Below, piece by piece: positions 43,653-55,882 of a stretch of 64,000 nucleotides of DNA; the stretch's first letter is position 1; the number at the start of each line of letters is the position of its first letter. The position numbers were made by a program, and so were the translations under genes. This stretch comes from Neocallimastix lanati (nom. inval.). Its lineage: Eukaryota > Neocallimastigomycota > Neocallimastigomycetes > Neocallimastigales > Neocallimastigaceae. The stretch is taken from assembly GCA_016946835.1 (NCBI GenBank), contig JACVTC010000034.1, positions 248,001-312,000 of the forward strand. Reading direction: 5' to 3'. The notes beneath the pieces were generated by a model. It saw only the letters and a list, made by a program, of their open reading frames with translations. It had not been told where the DNA came from and ran no database searches.

Positions 43653-44019
43653 TGGAATAAAATATTTATTTAGCTATTAATTCTTTCATTCATTTATTTA
43701 ATAGTAATATTTATTTAAATAATTATCATATATTCATATAATTCTAAACCAATCATGTATTTTAATTATAAACTTTTTGAATATAAAAATCATGTATTAT
43801 TATTTTATTTTGACTCTTTGAGTCGATATTAACAAAATAACATATCTTAATATTAATATTAAATAAAAAATAATATAAAACCATAATTATGAAAATATTA
43901 AATAATAAAATAATTTAGTGTAATAATAAATAATAAATTCTCACATTTAGTAGTTTGTTTATCAGTGAACACATCTACAATGACCTAGTGAGATAAAATA
44001 AATCATTAAAATCGTTACA
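43653..44019. repeat. right LTR of the TRIM
   Basis: It is 367 bp and differs from the left LTR by only a few bases, so the insertion is fairly young. Confidence 0.85.
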
Positions 44020-44825
44020 GTTATTTATATTTCTTTTATACCAGAAGATTTCAATCAAATCTGGATATTTATTTAAAATCTAATATTTTTATATATTAAT
44101 TATTTAAATTTTCTCCTTTAGTATTTTATAAAAAGTTTTCTTTTAGTGTTTCTTTATCATTTAATTGTTTTAATTCATGAAGGCTTTTATTTTGTTCGCA
44201 AATAATCCATTATTTTCTTTTATTTTAAAGATATTTAAAATAAATATCATTTACAGTAATACATTTTTTATTTTTTTATCAAATGTTTTATTAAAATTTA
44301 AAGAATATAAGGTTTCCTCAACATTCCTAGTAATAAGGTTCAGTTAAGAAATTAACTTTAGTCACTTAAAGAGAGGTTGTAAGTATAGTTTCTTTTTATG
44401 ATCTTTTTATTTATTTATTTTATATTTATGAACTATTTTCCTCTCTGAGCAAATGAACTATTTTTGTACTATTTATACTTTATCTTAATTATAAATGTTT
44501 TTATTATAAGATATGATGTTTACTATGAAATATATAAATTATTAAGGAGTATACGTCAGGTGTTATAGCAATATACTCTAATAAAATTCCTTTTCTTAAT
44601 AAATGTTATAAAATTACTGTTTTTCTATATGAACTATAATAAAATATTTCCTAAACTCTAATTAATATAATTTTTCCTATTTACTATTTATCCATTTGTT
44701 TTATATTAATTCCTTACACTTTGTATACATTAATTTCATTTAATACGTAGTTATTTACATTTATATTTTATAATTATTTTATGATATTTTTACCTATCTT
44801 TTTATTTTATTATCATTTCATATCA
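44020..44825 (-). repeat. probable 3' LTR of the minus-strand gypsy element, left end unresolved
   Basis: Read on the minus strand, it starts TGATATGAAATG directly after a strong purine tract. The opposite end is not visible and may have been overwritten next to the TRIM. A locally mixed-sequence block at 44320-44400 holds no recognisable gene. Confidence 0.5.
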
Positions 44826-44838
44826 TTCCTCCCTCCTA
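44826..44838 (-). promoter_or_regulatory. polypurine tract
   Basis: The plus strand reads TTCCTCCCTCCTA, hence AGGAGGGAGGAA in the sense of the element, next to the LTR start. Confidence 0.7.
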
Positions 44839-44879
44839 TAACACAACTTACTCTAAAGTTGTCTTATATTTTTGAACAT

Positions 44880-47800
44880 TTTTAAGATGAATAGGTCTTT
44901 CAAGAGCTCAACCTGTATTCGAGTCCGCTAATTTTGCCGCATTAAAATGTTTTCCAATAACTTTATAAGGACCTACAAAATATGGATCTAACTTGAATCC
45001 ACTGAAATTTGTACTTTTACCAGATCATTTTTCCTAATAGTATTTTGTTTATTATTTCTAAAATTTTCATTCTTTCTTCTTCCCATTTTTTATTAGTCTT
45101 TTTCATATTTTGGCTTGCTTCTAAAACCCATTTATAATGATTGCAAAATTTTTTTAATAATTTTTCTTCATCTGTGGCTTGTACATTAGAGGTTAGTAAT
45201 GTTGTGGCTAATTCGAATGGTTATTGGTCAATTCTTCCATATACCAACTCAAAACTGGAATGTTTGGTGGCTGTATTCCTGGAAGTTCTTAGGGCCCATA
45301 AAGCAGATGGTAAAACTATATCCCAATCTTTTTCCTTTTGAAATATTTCCCAATTTCCATATTTCAATTTTCCGTCATACCATTAGTTTTTGGACGTTAT
45401 GTGGCTGAAAAATAAAAGTATACATCATAAGTCCAAAAATATTCTTGTTAATTCTGAGTTAAATTGTGGACCGTTAGTTACTACTTGTGGCGTGCCATGT
45501 CTTGCAAACACTTTACTTAAGAAGTATATTACATCTTTTGATGTGACAGTAGCTAAAGGCTCAGCTTCTACCCACTTAGTGAAATAATCAACTATCACTT
45601 TAATGTATTGATTATTTCTTTCAGTAATAGGTAATGGGCCAATAATGTCCTTGTCTAAATCCCTCAATTGGTGTGGCGTCAACAGATTTATTATTTTTAC
45701 ATAATTGACATTTAGAACATAATTGAATGGTTGCTCTAACATCATTACTCATACCTTTCCAGTAATAATGTCTCTTTAGTCGTTGATATGTGATATGTCT
45801 TGTCGAAGCCCTCATGACCAAACCTGTGGGCTTCCCAGATAAGCTTTACTCTTTCTTCATATTCTTCTACAATTCTTCGGCAAGTTCCATTATCTCTGAA
45901 ATATTTCTTATCAAATTCTAATATTTTTTTTGATAAATTTCCTCAAGAATTCGTGTTTTCTTTATCATTTTCTTCTAAATTTAATGAATTTACTACTGGA
46001 TCATAGTCTATATTAATAATTGTATGGGATACTAAAGAAGTCACATGATTATTCAAAGAATCAAAAAATTTTTTGTAATTTAATGTATTTAAATTTTTGA
46101 TGGTTTGACATTTATTGTAATAGTTTTCGATATCATACCAGATTGCGAATACTACTTCTTTATGTATCTGCTTGCTTCCGGAATGGATACTTAAGCTCTC
46201 TAAGATATTACTAAAATCAAGGCTGTTATATTCTGGTTTATTATTATCTAAAATATTTGATAAATTATTAATACAATCCATATCTGAAGCGTAAGTATCA
46301 TCCGTCAAGCCACTTACAACATTATATATCATAGTGAATTTACTATTATTTTCTTCAATAGGAAGTAATCTTGAAAGAGAATCAGCCAAAGCATTCTTTT
46401 TCCCTTATTCATATTTAACGATAACTTTTAACATACTTAAATCAATGCACCAACAAGCGTGACGTGCATTATTTGGTTCTTTATTATTAAATAAACCAAC
46501 TAAAGGTTTGTGGTCGGTATATACGATAGTTTCATAAGGATTACCTTCTATATAAAACTTGAATTGTTTAACACAGTAATGAACAGATGTACCTTTCAAA
46601 TCTGATATGCTATAGTTTCTCTCAGTACTAGATAATGAGCGACTTACAAAGTGGATAGGACGTTCTAATTCACCAGCCACTTGTAGTAGAACGCCACCCA
46701 AACCTTTTTTTGATACATCTGTTCTAATAAAGAATTGTTTAGTATAGTCCGGAAACATTAATATTGGAGCTTTAATCAAACGCTCTTTCAAATTATTAAA
46801 ACAAGTAGTTTCTTCTTTATTAATATTAAAAGTTGTACCTTTACGTAGTAATTTTGTAAGTGGAGCAGCAACTTGTTCAAATTGATTAATGAATTTAGGG
46901 TAGTAACCAATTACACCTAAAAACGATTTGAGTTCTGAAACATTAGTAGGAATTACCCAATTTTTTATTGCCATAACCTTTTTATCATCGGTTTTTAGTT
47001 CTTCCTTAGATATTACGTGACCTAACACATGTCTCCTCCCTCATAAATTGACATTTTTCAATGCTAATTTTAGTTCTAGATATTTTCGAAAAATTTAATT
47101 TAAAAATTAAGTGTTTCACGTGCTCTTCAGGTGTTTTAATACATCATCTATAAAATATATACACAAACGCCTATCAAGTCAAATAAAATTCATTTCCCTT
47201 GGAATGTAGCTGGAGCGTTACACAGACCAAATGGTATTACCTTGAATACAAAATTGCCATATTTGGTGATGAAACAGGTTTTATCAACACTATCATCCAA
47301 TAAAATTTGGTGATACCCAGATAATAAATCCAAAGTGGAAAAAATTTCTGCTCCGCAGAGATTATCAAATATTTCATCAATATAAGTCAGGAATTAAGAA
47401 TCTGGAACTGTGATATCGTTTAGTTTTCTATAGTCCACACAAAAACGCCAATCGTTAGAATTGTTTTTGGGGACTAATACTACTGGAAATGACCATTCAG
47501 ATGATGAAGGAATGATTATTCTTTTATTAATCATATCCTTAATATGGTCTTTGATAATGGCTGATTTGACATTATTAGTACGATAATATCGTAACTTAAT
47601 AGGGGCAAAACCCTCCTTAATCTTAATATGACAAGCTAGAGGGGATCAAATCATTAGTTGAGGTAGCAATAATAACTATATGATCTTCTAAAATAGAGGA
47701 AATTAAATATACATATTTTTCATCCACATGATCAAACATACGATAGCTATGAATAAATTCACTTGGAATCATCTTATCTTTAACTTTTGTGGCGTAGCAG

Positions 47801-48665
47801 TGTAAATTTTTATTTTCATTTACCTTTTCAATTTTTTTGACAAAACAAGCAATCTTTTCTGAGTCCAAATCAGAAATAGTATCACACACTTATTGACAAT
47901 AAGAGTCTTCATTAATGCAATAATGCAATATAAAGCTTTTAATGGTGGAATAACAAAGATGTTGTATTGAGCTTGCGTATAGTACCCAACTAAAATATTA
48001 AAATAGACATCATCGTTTTCTATAATTCTAAAGGCGGTTTCGAACTCCAAAAATTCCATCTTTACAAGTAAGAACACTAATTGACCTTGAGGGGGTTCTC
48101 CTGTGGAAAGAGCTTGTAATATTCTTCCTTTACTGATACCGGCTAAAACATATTCTCCAGGTAGAGAATTAATGAATATGGAGGAAACAATATTAATGTT
48201 ACTAACCGAGTCTACATGTAGTCGACACGTGGCTGGAACAATAGTAATATCATCTTTCCTAACTTCCCTACTCTTACTAATATAATCATGGTCAACATTA
48301 TTAACCATAGTCATATGTACATCAAAGTTATTAAGGGCACTTACAACATTAGTATTCTTCTCTAATTTTAGCCCCTTAATAGGGTCAGCCCTATATCTAG
48401 GACTACCATTTACCAATTGGGATAAGGATATATTGCATTTTAAGTTATTAATATCCTTAATAATATCATATGGTTCCACATTATTCATTAGACGTAAATT
48501 GCGGGGACATTTCTTATTGATATTGGAACCATTATTACTTTGATTATTGGTATTGTTATTCATACTATCTATTATCATATTTGAATTATTAATATTTTTA
48601 TTATTGTTAGAAAGTGGTACTTTATTGTTAGAGTAACTATTTTGTGGCATATTACTGGTAGACAA
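44880..48665 (-). pseudogene. gypsy pol fossil (PR, RT, RNase H, integrase)
   Basis: On the minus strand the parts in order are a NLKCNISLSQLVNGSP segment shared with the protease upstream region of other gypsy elements here, a degenerate protease (LHVDSVSNINIV), RT (about 47560-47050), RNase H with RTDVSKKGLGG (about 46720) and TDHKPLVG, an extra Asn-rich spacer, integrase with IIGPLP and a WVEAEP block (45700-45550), and a KLDPYFVGPYKVI module near 44980. It is a fossil with several breaks. Confidence 0.85.
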
Positions 48666-48706
48666 AATTGTACCCCTATCAGATGATAAATTAATATTTT
48701 CAGTAT

Positions 48707-48885
48707 TTAATAAATTTGACTACTAAAATTATTATTTTTAATATTGTTGATATAATTATGACTACTATTTATTAATATTGTTGTTATTATTGTGACCACT
48801 ATTGTTAATATTATTTTTGTTATCATTATACTTATTACTATTATTGTTACTACTAATATTATTATTAATATTATTATTATTAATA

Positions 48886-48917
<32 letters not shown>

Positions 48918-49020
48918 GTCTTGATTATTGGTAAAATTATTTTGTGTTTTATTTAATGATTCTCTCTTTTTTAATTTATTTAATTGTGATTTAGGAATAA
49001 TTAAATTCCTTAAAGGCATA
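48707..49020 (-). other. Asn-rich coding tract of the gypsy fossil
   Basis: Minus-strand (AAT)n-type codons give tens of consecutive Asn residues between the zinc knuckle and the protease. Repeat expansion of AAT/AAC codons explains it. Confidence 0.65.
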
Positions 49021-49249
49021 CTATCTTCTACATTAGCATTTTGAATAATATCATCCCTTGATGTTTCCTCAACATCATTAGATGAATTACTTCGTAAATT
49101 GTATTTTTTTTTATTATTATTATTCTCCTGAGAATTAGATTTCCTCTTGGATGCAGCGATAAGTAGCTTATTTGGTTTCTCAGGAGTGTAATAAGTGGCG
49201 GTTACTTTTTTCGGGAGTTCGCAAACTCCCTTTATTTAGTTTTTTTCTT

Positions 49250-49350
49250 CAAGATTTTCTAATTTTTCTAGAAGAGCATAATCTCTTCAGTTTGGGACAA
49301 TCGTATTTCGAATGTCCCTCTTGTTCACAAATGTAACAGGTCTTGATCCT
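49250..49350 (-). pseudogene. Gag zinc knuckle fossil
   Basis: The minus strand shows CYICEQEGHSKYDC, a CX2CX4HX4C knuckle, separated from the rest of gag by the solo LTR. Confidence 0.75.
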
Positions 49351-49351
49351 T

Positions 49352-50122
49352 TGTAAAGATATTATTAATATCTTTAAATAATTTTAATTAAATTTAATCA
49401 TAAATTTAAGTAAAATTAAAATAAATTTATTTGAAATCACGTGTATAAAATTATTGAAAATATTTTTAACATAATTTCGATTTTTTCCCAATCATACTAA
49501 TAAATTAAAAATTTCTCTTGTGAAACTAGTATTTGAAAATCATTTCTTTTTATGTAATTTAATTTAAATAATAAGAGTTAAGGTTTTTCACAAGATAAAT
49601 TAACAACATGAAACTATGCAATTAGTCATGTTGAAACTTACGGCATTTTATGCTAAATTTATATTAAATAATTATGACAACTTTTATATTATTTTTAAAT
49701 AGAAAATATATAATAAATTTACTAATAATATTTAAATAATAAATAAATAATAAATGAACTCAATTAGAATTGATTATATTTATTTTAGTTATTAATTATA
49801 ATTCTCTTTATTTAGTAATAGTTAATTATTTATTATTAGTTTAGGTTAGTATTGTTTTTAAATAAATAGCTAGATAATATAATTCAATAGGAATTATATA
49901 TTATAAATGTAATAAGATAAAAATATAAATAGTTATCAAATTTCATGTATTTTAATCGATGTAATTGTTATTAACGATTTCTTGTTAATAACACTTTAAA
50001 ATAAATAAAGATTTTAATATTTAAAAAATTAATAAAACTTGTTCTTTAAAACTATTATTTTGTGTTTTAGTGTTATTATTGAAGTGTTGATTTATAATCT
50101 ATTTTTTTACCAAAACTTTATA
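49352..50122 (+). mobile_element. solo LTR, family T (copy 2), TSD TCCTT
   Basis: It starts TGTAAAGATATT and ends CTTTATA, with the 5-bp copy TCCTT at 49347-49351 and 50123-50127. TATAAATA at 49924-49931 followed by GTTATCAAATTTC gives plus orientation. It interrupts gag of the minus-strand gypsy element. It is the same family as 17398-18145. Confidence 0.85.
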
Positions 50123-50951
50123 TCCTTAAATTCTTTATTATATTGGTTAGGTCTTCCATGGTGTCATTTTCTTTGGAAAACTTTCCCCTTACTTGTGGAG
50201 GAGTTTTAGGTTTAATTACTACCCTATTTCTATTGTCTCCACCCTCTTGATATAAGGATCTAAAATTCTTCTTCTTTTTGTTTGTTTTATGGTAAATTTC
50301 ATCATAGAGCTCGGCTTTTTCAAAAGCCTCCTCTAATGATGAGCAACAGGAAGAATGGACTCCTGACCAAACCACAGTTCTTGGTTTCATAGTTCCCTCG
50401 TAGTCATAAATAGAAATATATTTCTTACTCTCTTCATCAAGTTTCTTATATATTTCTTTAAATCTCTTGTTAAGCTCGACTACGATTTCATTTCTTTCAA
50501 TACTCATGCTTTTAATCTCAGATAATAACTGACTTTGTTTCATCTCGTGTAACCATTCTGTAAAAAGAAAATTTTCTAACCCCTCCATGGAAAGATTATC
50601 AGGGTTTTGTGTAACATAGTCATCAATGTATTCCTGAACGTCTCCCGCGGAGGCTAATTTAATACAAAGGACTACATCATTCATATCTATCTCACCAAAC
50701 AATCTCATCTTAGAAGTAATTTGTTTAATCCAAGACTTTACATTTTTGTTGCCAACACCTAACTTCTGAATAGCGTTTAACATTTACATTTTATCTTTAG
50801 AATCGAATGTCATTTTGGAACTAACTATTGTACTGGAATTGTCAGAGTTAAAGGGAGAATTATTAACACTACTATTTTCAAAACTTGCGTTTGAGTGACT
50901 AGAACTACTAGATGATGAATATCTTTTCTTATGAATAAAGAAATTTTCCAT
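50118..50951 (-). pseudogene. gypsy gag fossil
   Basis: A Ser-rich start (MENFFIHKKRYSSSS) is followed by a retrotransposon gag capsid-type region (SWIKQITSKMRLFGEI to ELYDEIYHKTNKKKK) and a basic linker. The zinc knuckle lies beyond the solo LTR. It is broken. Confidence 0.8.
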
Positions 50952-52104
50952 ATATTAAATGTAACAATATATAAAGCAATATATATTATTATATTAAATG
51001 ACTTTTAATAAAATCTATAATGAATATAACGTATTAAAATAATAAATATAAATATATCAAGTTATAAAATTAATTATAATTCAATATAATATAAGAATAA
51101 ATAAATCAACAATAACAATTATAAATATATTGAATTATATTAGATATTATATCAATATGACTCAATATTTGTAATTTGAAAATGAATTAAATTTAAAATT
51201 ATAAATTATATACTCTCAACTATCAAAATAATATATAAATTCATATATAATTAAATATAATAAAATGAATTATTAAAATTATAATATATATTGTTAAGAA
51301 TGTAACTGAAATCTCACAATCTCAATTATGATTATTTTAGTTAATATGGCTTTTATTTATTTGATAAGAAACGAAATATTTAATTAATAATTAATATAAA
51401 TAAAGTTAATAAGAAAAATAAGAAATAAATATATTATAAATATTAAATAGTTAAATAATTTATAAATAATTGTTTATAAACATAACTTTAAAATGAAGAA
51501 TTAGTATAAATAGTTATTAGAAATAATATTTTAATAAATGTTCCTAATTATCCAGTAAAATTAGTATATAATATTTTAAATAAAATTAGAATTAATATTG
51601 ATTAATTTTATATTTTGATTATTAGAATTAATATTGATTAATTTTATATTTTGATTATTAGAATTAATATTGATTAATTTTATATTTTGATTATTAGAAT
51701 TAATATTGATTAATTTTATATTTTGATTATTAGAATTAATATTGATTAATTTTATATTTTGATTATTAGAATTAATATTGATTAATTTTATATTTTGATT
51801 ATTAGAATTATGTTATAAAAGAATTGTATTAAAGGTTTACTAATTACCTATAAATATTAGAATATTAATAAAACAATATTTTATTTAAAAATGAATTAAA
51901 TATTTTTATTTAAGTGTTATTATTTAAATATATAAAGACTTGTTATGGACAAGTATAAAAATCATAATAGTTATGAAATGGGAAACAAGATAAATTCCTA
52001 TTTCATATCATATTTATATTTAATTATAGGAATATTACATAATAAAGAATATTACAGTTTAACAAAATATAATAAATAAGATTTATAATAACTATTTAAT
52101 AACT
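50952..52104. other. A/T-rich segment with possible LTR remains
   Basis: TGTTAAGAATGTAACTG at 51292 and GTATAAATAG near 51500 look like an LTR start and core promoter, but no terminus could be set. A 10-bp inverted repeat (GAAATGGGAA against TTCCTATTTC) lies near 51985. No coding sequence is seen. Confidence 0.45.
51589..51810. repeat. 36-bp tandem repeat, about 6 copies
   Basis: The unit runs from GAATTAATATTGATTAATTT to TTGATTATTA and repeats six times with virtually no change, so it expanded recently. There are no spacers. Confidence 0.9.
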
Positions 52105-54113
52105 GGGTGTGGGGCATTTTTTTTGAAAGCATGTGGCGTATTAAAAAAATGTGGCATTTCGCCAAGTTGAGAATTATTAAATAAATAAATAAATTAAATA
52201 TTTTTAATATTGATGTATTTATATTTTTGAAGTAAATATTTAAATATTAAAAATTTTTTTTTCATATATAAATAGCTTTACAAATATCTGTTTAAATAAT
52301 AATAAATAAAAAAAAATAATAATAATAAAATAAACAATATAGTAATATAATTAATAAAAAAAATAATAATATAAACACTATTGCTATAATTATAAAAGGA
52401 TTGTCATTAATAATAATAATGACGATTAAAATATAAATAATAATATTATTATTTATAAATATATATATAAATGAATTAATAAAAATAATATTTACCTACT
52501 TAAGAAAAATGTAAAAAGTTTTTCTTATAGAATTTTACAAATTAATAATAAATAATATATAATAAATAATAAATAAATAATATAAACTGTAGCAATAATT
52601 ACAGAAACATCAATAATAATATTTTTATAATAACGATGAAAATTATAATAGTTATTAAATATAAAAATAAATATAAAATTATAATATAAAAATTTTTATA
52701 CTTTATATAATAAAAAATATAATAAACTTATCAATATTTTATATTTATCCAGTTACACTAAAAAAAGGAATTATTTATAATATAGAAGAATTAAAAAATA
52801 AGATTTGGATAATTAATCTTAATTTAAAGTATATATAATTAAAAATATATATTATTAAAATTAATCATTAGAATATTTAATTAGAAACTTTTATTAAAAA
52901 AAAAAAAATGGAGAAAAATCTATAAATTGAAATAAGCAAAACTAATAGAGGAAAAGAACAAATTATTTTAAACAGAAAATATAAGTTTAATCTCTCATCC
53001 AAAAGGAAAGACAATTCAAAAAAATATAAATATACAGAATATAAAACATTAAATCAATGTCCATCTTTCATTATTTTAAATAATGAGAATCAAATCTTAG
53101 AATATGATGACTCACATCATCTTGAAAATAAATTTGGAGCAGCTAAATCAATTGTAAAATATAAAATTAAAGATGAAATTTCAAAAAGTTCAATTCCTTT
53201 TAATGTAAATATAAAACTTACATATGATGAAATTTCTCAAGGTATGGGTCTTATATGTCCAGGATATAATTCAATTAAATCCCAAGTAACAAGAAGTAGA
53301 AGAAAACAACTACCTCCTGATATAACAACATTTGATGAAATTCCCAATGAATCAAAATATTATAAAACAAAAAGGGATGAAAATTTTATGACAAAAATAA
53401 TTTTAATTGTTTTTCAATCTCCATTCCAAGCAGAGTTATTTTCTAAAAATAAACATATTTTTGCGGATGGCACATTTTATATTGCACCTATATTTAGTTA
53501 TCAAGTATTCATAACTAGAACCTATGTTACAGAATTAAATTGTTTTTACACTACTTCCTTTTCTATATTAAAAAATAAAAAGCAAACAACTTATGAAATA
53601 TTATTTGAAGAAATAAAAAAAATTCTAGTAAATATAATAGTATTGAAATTACACCAAAAATATTTCATTGCGATTTTGAAAAAGCTGTATATAATGCTGC
53701 ACAAAAAGTTTTTATTAATACAAATATTAAATACTGTATATGGCATTTTAAAAGAGCATTAGAAATTAAAAAAAAAGAATTATGTGGTAATAAAGTAGAA
53801 AAAATAAAAGATTTATATATTTATTATAATAATATTTCGAACTTTCCTTTCATTAATCTTGAATATATATATGATATATATAGTAAAACAAAAAGTGAGT
53901 GCCAAGAACATAATTATGTTCAATTTTTAGAATTTTTAGAATATTTTAAAAAAACTTATTTAATTAACTTTGAAACTGAAAATTGGAACTATTATGATAA
54001 TATTGAGCATATTACAAATAATGTTTCAGAAACTTTTAATAAATACTTAAAAAAATTATTTGCAAAAAAACCAACTTTTTTTCAATTACTATCAGAATTT
54101 AATTACATATAAT
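52105..54113 (+). mobile_element. Mutator-like element, right end not found
   Basis: The left terminus GGGTGTGGGGCATTTT and the following GAAAGCATGTGGCGTATT word match the MITE at 721. About 740 bp of A/T-rich leader (52172-52907, no other feature seen) separate it from a transposase relic. No inverted terminus was seen downstream, so the element is truncated or its right end has diverged. Confidence 0.7.
52908..54113 (+). pseudogene. MULE transposase, second copy, disrupted
   Basis: It aligns with the transposase at 1478-2912 throughout. A stop lies six codons after the ATG at 52908, and the frame shifts near 53630 at a poly-A tract. The first Cys of the FLYWCH finger is replaced by Tyr (KYKYTEY). 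The DDE parts remain visible: FADGTF, then HCDFEKA, CIWHFKRA and NNVSETFN with the expected Glu. It ends about 90 residues earlier than the other copy. It is dead as it stands. The homology over both frames supports a once functional gene. Confidence 0.85.
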
Positions 54114-54314
54114 ATTTATTAAATTTATTTAATTTAATTTTAAATATTCATTAATTTAACAAAATTTATTTAATTAATTTTAAATAATATATTTACAATA
54201 TGCTAAATTCTCTACTGTAACTAATGTATTTTGTATTGTATTCTGTATTTTATAATGTATTCTGTATTTTATTAACTATTTAATTTTATATTTTTAATAT
54301 AAGGATAAATTATA
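54114..54314. other. A/T-rich spacer
   Basis: A word TGTATTCTGTATTTTAT is repeated near 54240-54275. Nothing else is recognised. Confidence 0.4.
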
Positions 54315-54881
54315 TGATCGAAATATCTTTTATTATTTTATTCTTTTATTCTCGATCATTAGATTAGATTGGAAAATCGGTTAATTAAGATTTTTTCCAA
54401 TTACTTTTTAGAAGTAATCTATTTTACTTAATTAATGCGATGATCGATATGGATAGAATATCGATCGAAAACTTATCTAGGTTTTTCTATCTAATCTTTT
54501 CCTAGATAAGAGATTTTTTAAGATTAGAAAACCCTTTCTTATTTAACCTTATTTTCATAAAAAATATAAATAAGGCTCTTGAGTTCTCTTTGAGAAATCA
54601 AGAGTTATTATTATAAAAACATAGTTATATTAGTAACAATTTTATATTTTTAATTTTAATAAATTAATAAAATATTTTATTCAAAAAACATATTTTAAAA
54701 TCAAATTTATACAAATAATTCTTCTTTTACTTCTCGTGTTATTATTATAATTAATTTTATAATAAACTCTATAGGTAAAAAATTTATTTTATTTTATTTT
54801 CTCAACTTAATGAATTAGTCGTTAAGTTGTAGTCAATAATTCTATTTTGAGTAAGTTCTTAATAGAATTATTACACAAAAA
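54315..54881 (+). mobile_element. LTR, family V, interrupted by LTR Y
   Basis: TGATCGAAATATC is a plausible start. TATAAATA at 54565-54572 is followed by a GAGTTCTCTTTGAG hairpin-like start of RNA. The segment near 54360-54500 has several ATCGAT words and is less A/T-rich. At its right, TTACACAAAA and, after LTR Y, AAAATTTGTGTAA are two halves of one palindrome, so LTR Y landed inside this unit. The far end is unresolved. Confidence 0.55.
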
Positions 54882-55882
54882 TGGTAGACTCGGGGTTGAC
54901 ACGTATAGAATTAAAATCAAGCAGGGGGACGGGTATTACCCTGCTTTAATTTTAAATAAAAAAATTTCTTTTTATTAAAATTTATTTATTATTTATTAAT
55001 ATTAAAATTTATTTTTTTTTAAAGTACAAATATTTAATTTTTAAGAAATATTTACAATATTTATATTTTTTTATGAATTTAAAGTATAATTATTTGTTTA
55101 TAATTTAAGTAATTTTATAGAATTATTGAATTAATTTTATATCAATAATTCATTTTTGTTTTAATTTTTATAAATATAATAATATAATATTCAAATATAA
55201 TTTAATTAAAAATCGTTATAAAATAAATATATAGAAAATAGTTTTTACTATTTTCTTTGATATTTTTAAGTTAAATAAATTGTTTTTAAATATTAATATA
55301 ATAAATTTAATAATCTTTAATTATTTTAAATAATACTTGTAATTATTTTCAAAATAAAATAAAATTTTTATAATATTTAATTAATAAATTTGATAATATT
55401 TAAATAATAAATTTTTATAATAATTAATAATTTTTAATAATAATTTTTAATAATAAATTTAGTTAATAATCTTAATAATTTTATAATAATATTTAATAGT
55501 TATAATAAATAAATTTTTATAATAATTTTAATAATTTTTTAATATTAATAGTTTATAATTTTTAAAATAATAATTAATTAATAATTTTAATAATTTTATA
55601 ATAATTTTTATAATAATATTTAATTAATAGTTTTAATAATTTAGTATCTTAAAAGTATAATTTTAATATTTACAATTGTATTTTAATATATACATATATT
55701 TAATAATATAACAATAAAGTAATTAATTAAAATTGATTTACATTATTTACAAGTTAAAATTAATTTATATCAAAATAAATTAAATTTTATTATTAAGTTT
55801 AGGTTATCAAGAATATAGGAAAGTACAATTTAGTAAAGAATTATTAATAATAAAATAAAGGTTATTAATTCATTCTTTACCA
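54882..55882 (-). mobile_element. solo LTR, family Y (copy 2), TSD AAAA
   Basis: It runs from TGGTAGACTC to CTTTACCA, nearly identical to 6079-7098 apart from small indels. AAAA flanks both sides. The hairpin with CAAGCAGGG/CCCTGCTTT is conserved at 54920-54958. Confidence 0.85.

Larger units (their letters stand above)
42843..44019. mobile_element. TRIM-like miniature LTR element without coding sequence
   Basis: Direct repeats of 366 and 367 bp (42843-43208 and 43653-44019), nearly identical with TG..CA ends, flank 444 bp of unusually GC-rich non-coding sequence. On the minus strand, TGGATTAGATTAGGG follows the LTR and could be a primer site, and GGGAGTCGATAT precedes the other LTR as a possible purine tract; the orientation is not certain. 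The total length of 1.18 kb fits a terminal-repeat retrotransposon in miniature. No target duplication was found. Confidence 0.78.
44826..50951 (-). mobile_element. Ty3/gypsy element, broken, divergent family
   Basis: It has gag (50951-50118), a zinc knuckle (about 49350-49250), protease, RT, RNase H, integrase, the C-terminal module and a purine tract, in gypsy order on the minus strand. A solo LTR is inserted in gag (49352-50122). About ten breaks are visible. Its Gag lacks the capsid sequence of the 7953 group, and its pol is clearly distinct, so it is a separate family. No 5' LTR was recognised. Confidence 0.86.

Noticed and set aside
44320-44400. tRNA or small RNA candidate around AATAAGGTTCAGTTAAG
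   Set aside because: No A/B-box spacing and no cloverleaf could be drawn.
45141-45587. Plus-strand reading frames in the gypsy fossil
   Set aside because: They lie antisense to the integrase of the minus-strand element, which explains their openness.
51589-51810. CRISPR-like array
   Set aside because: The 36-bp units are contiguous without spacers and the setting is eukaryotic.
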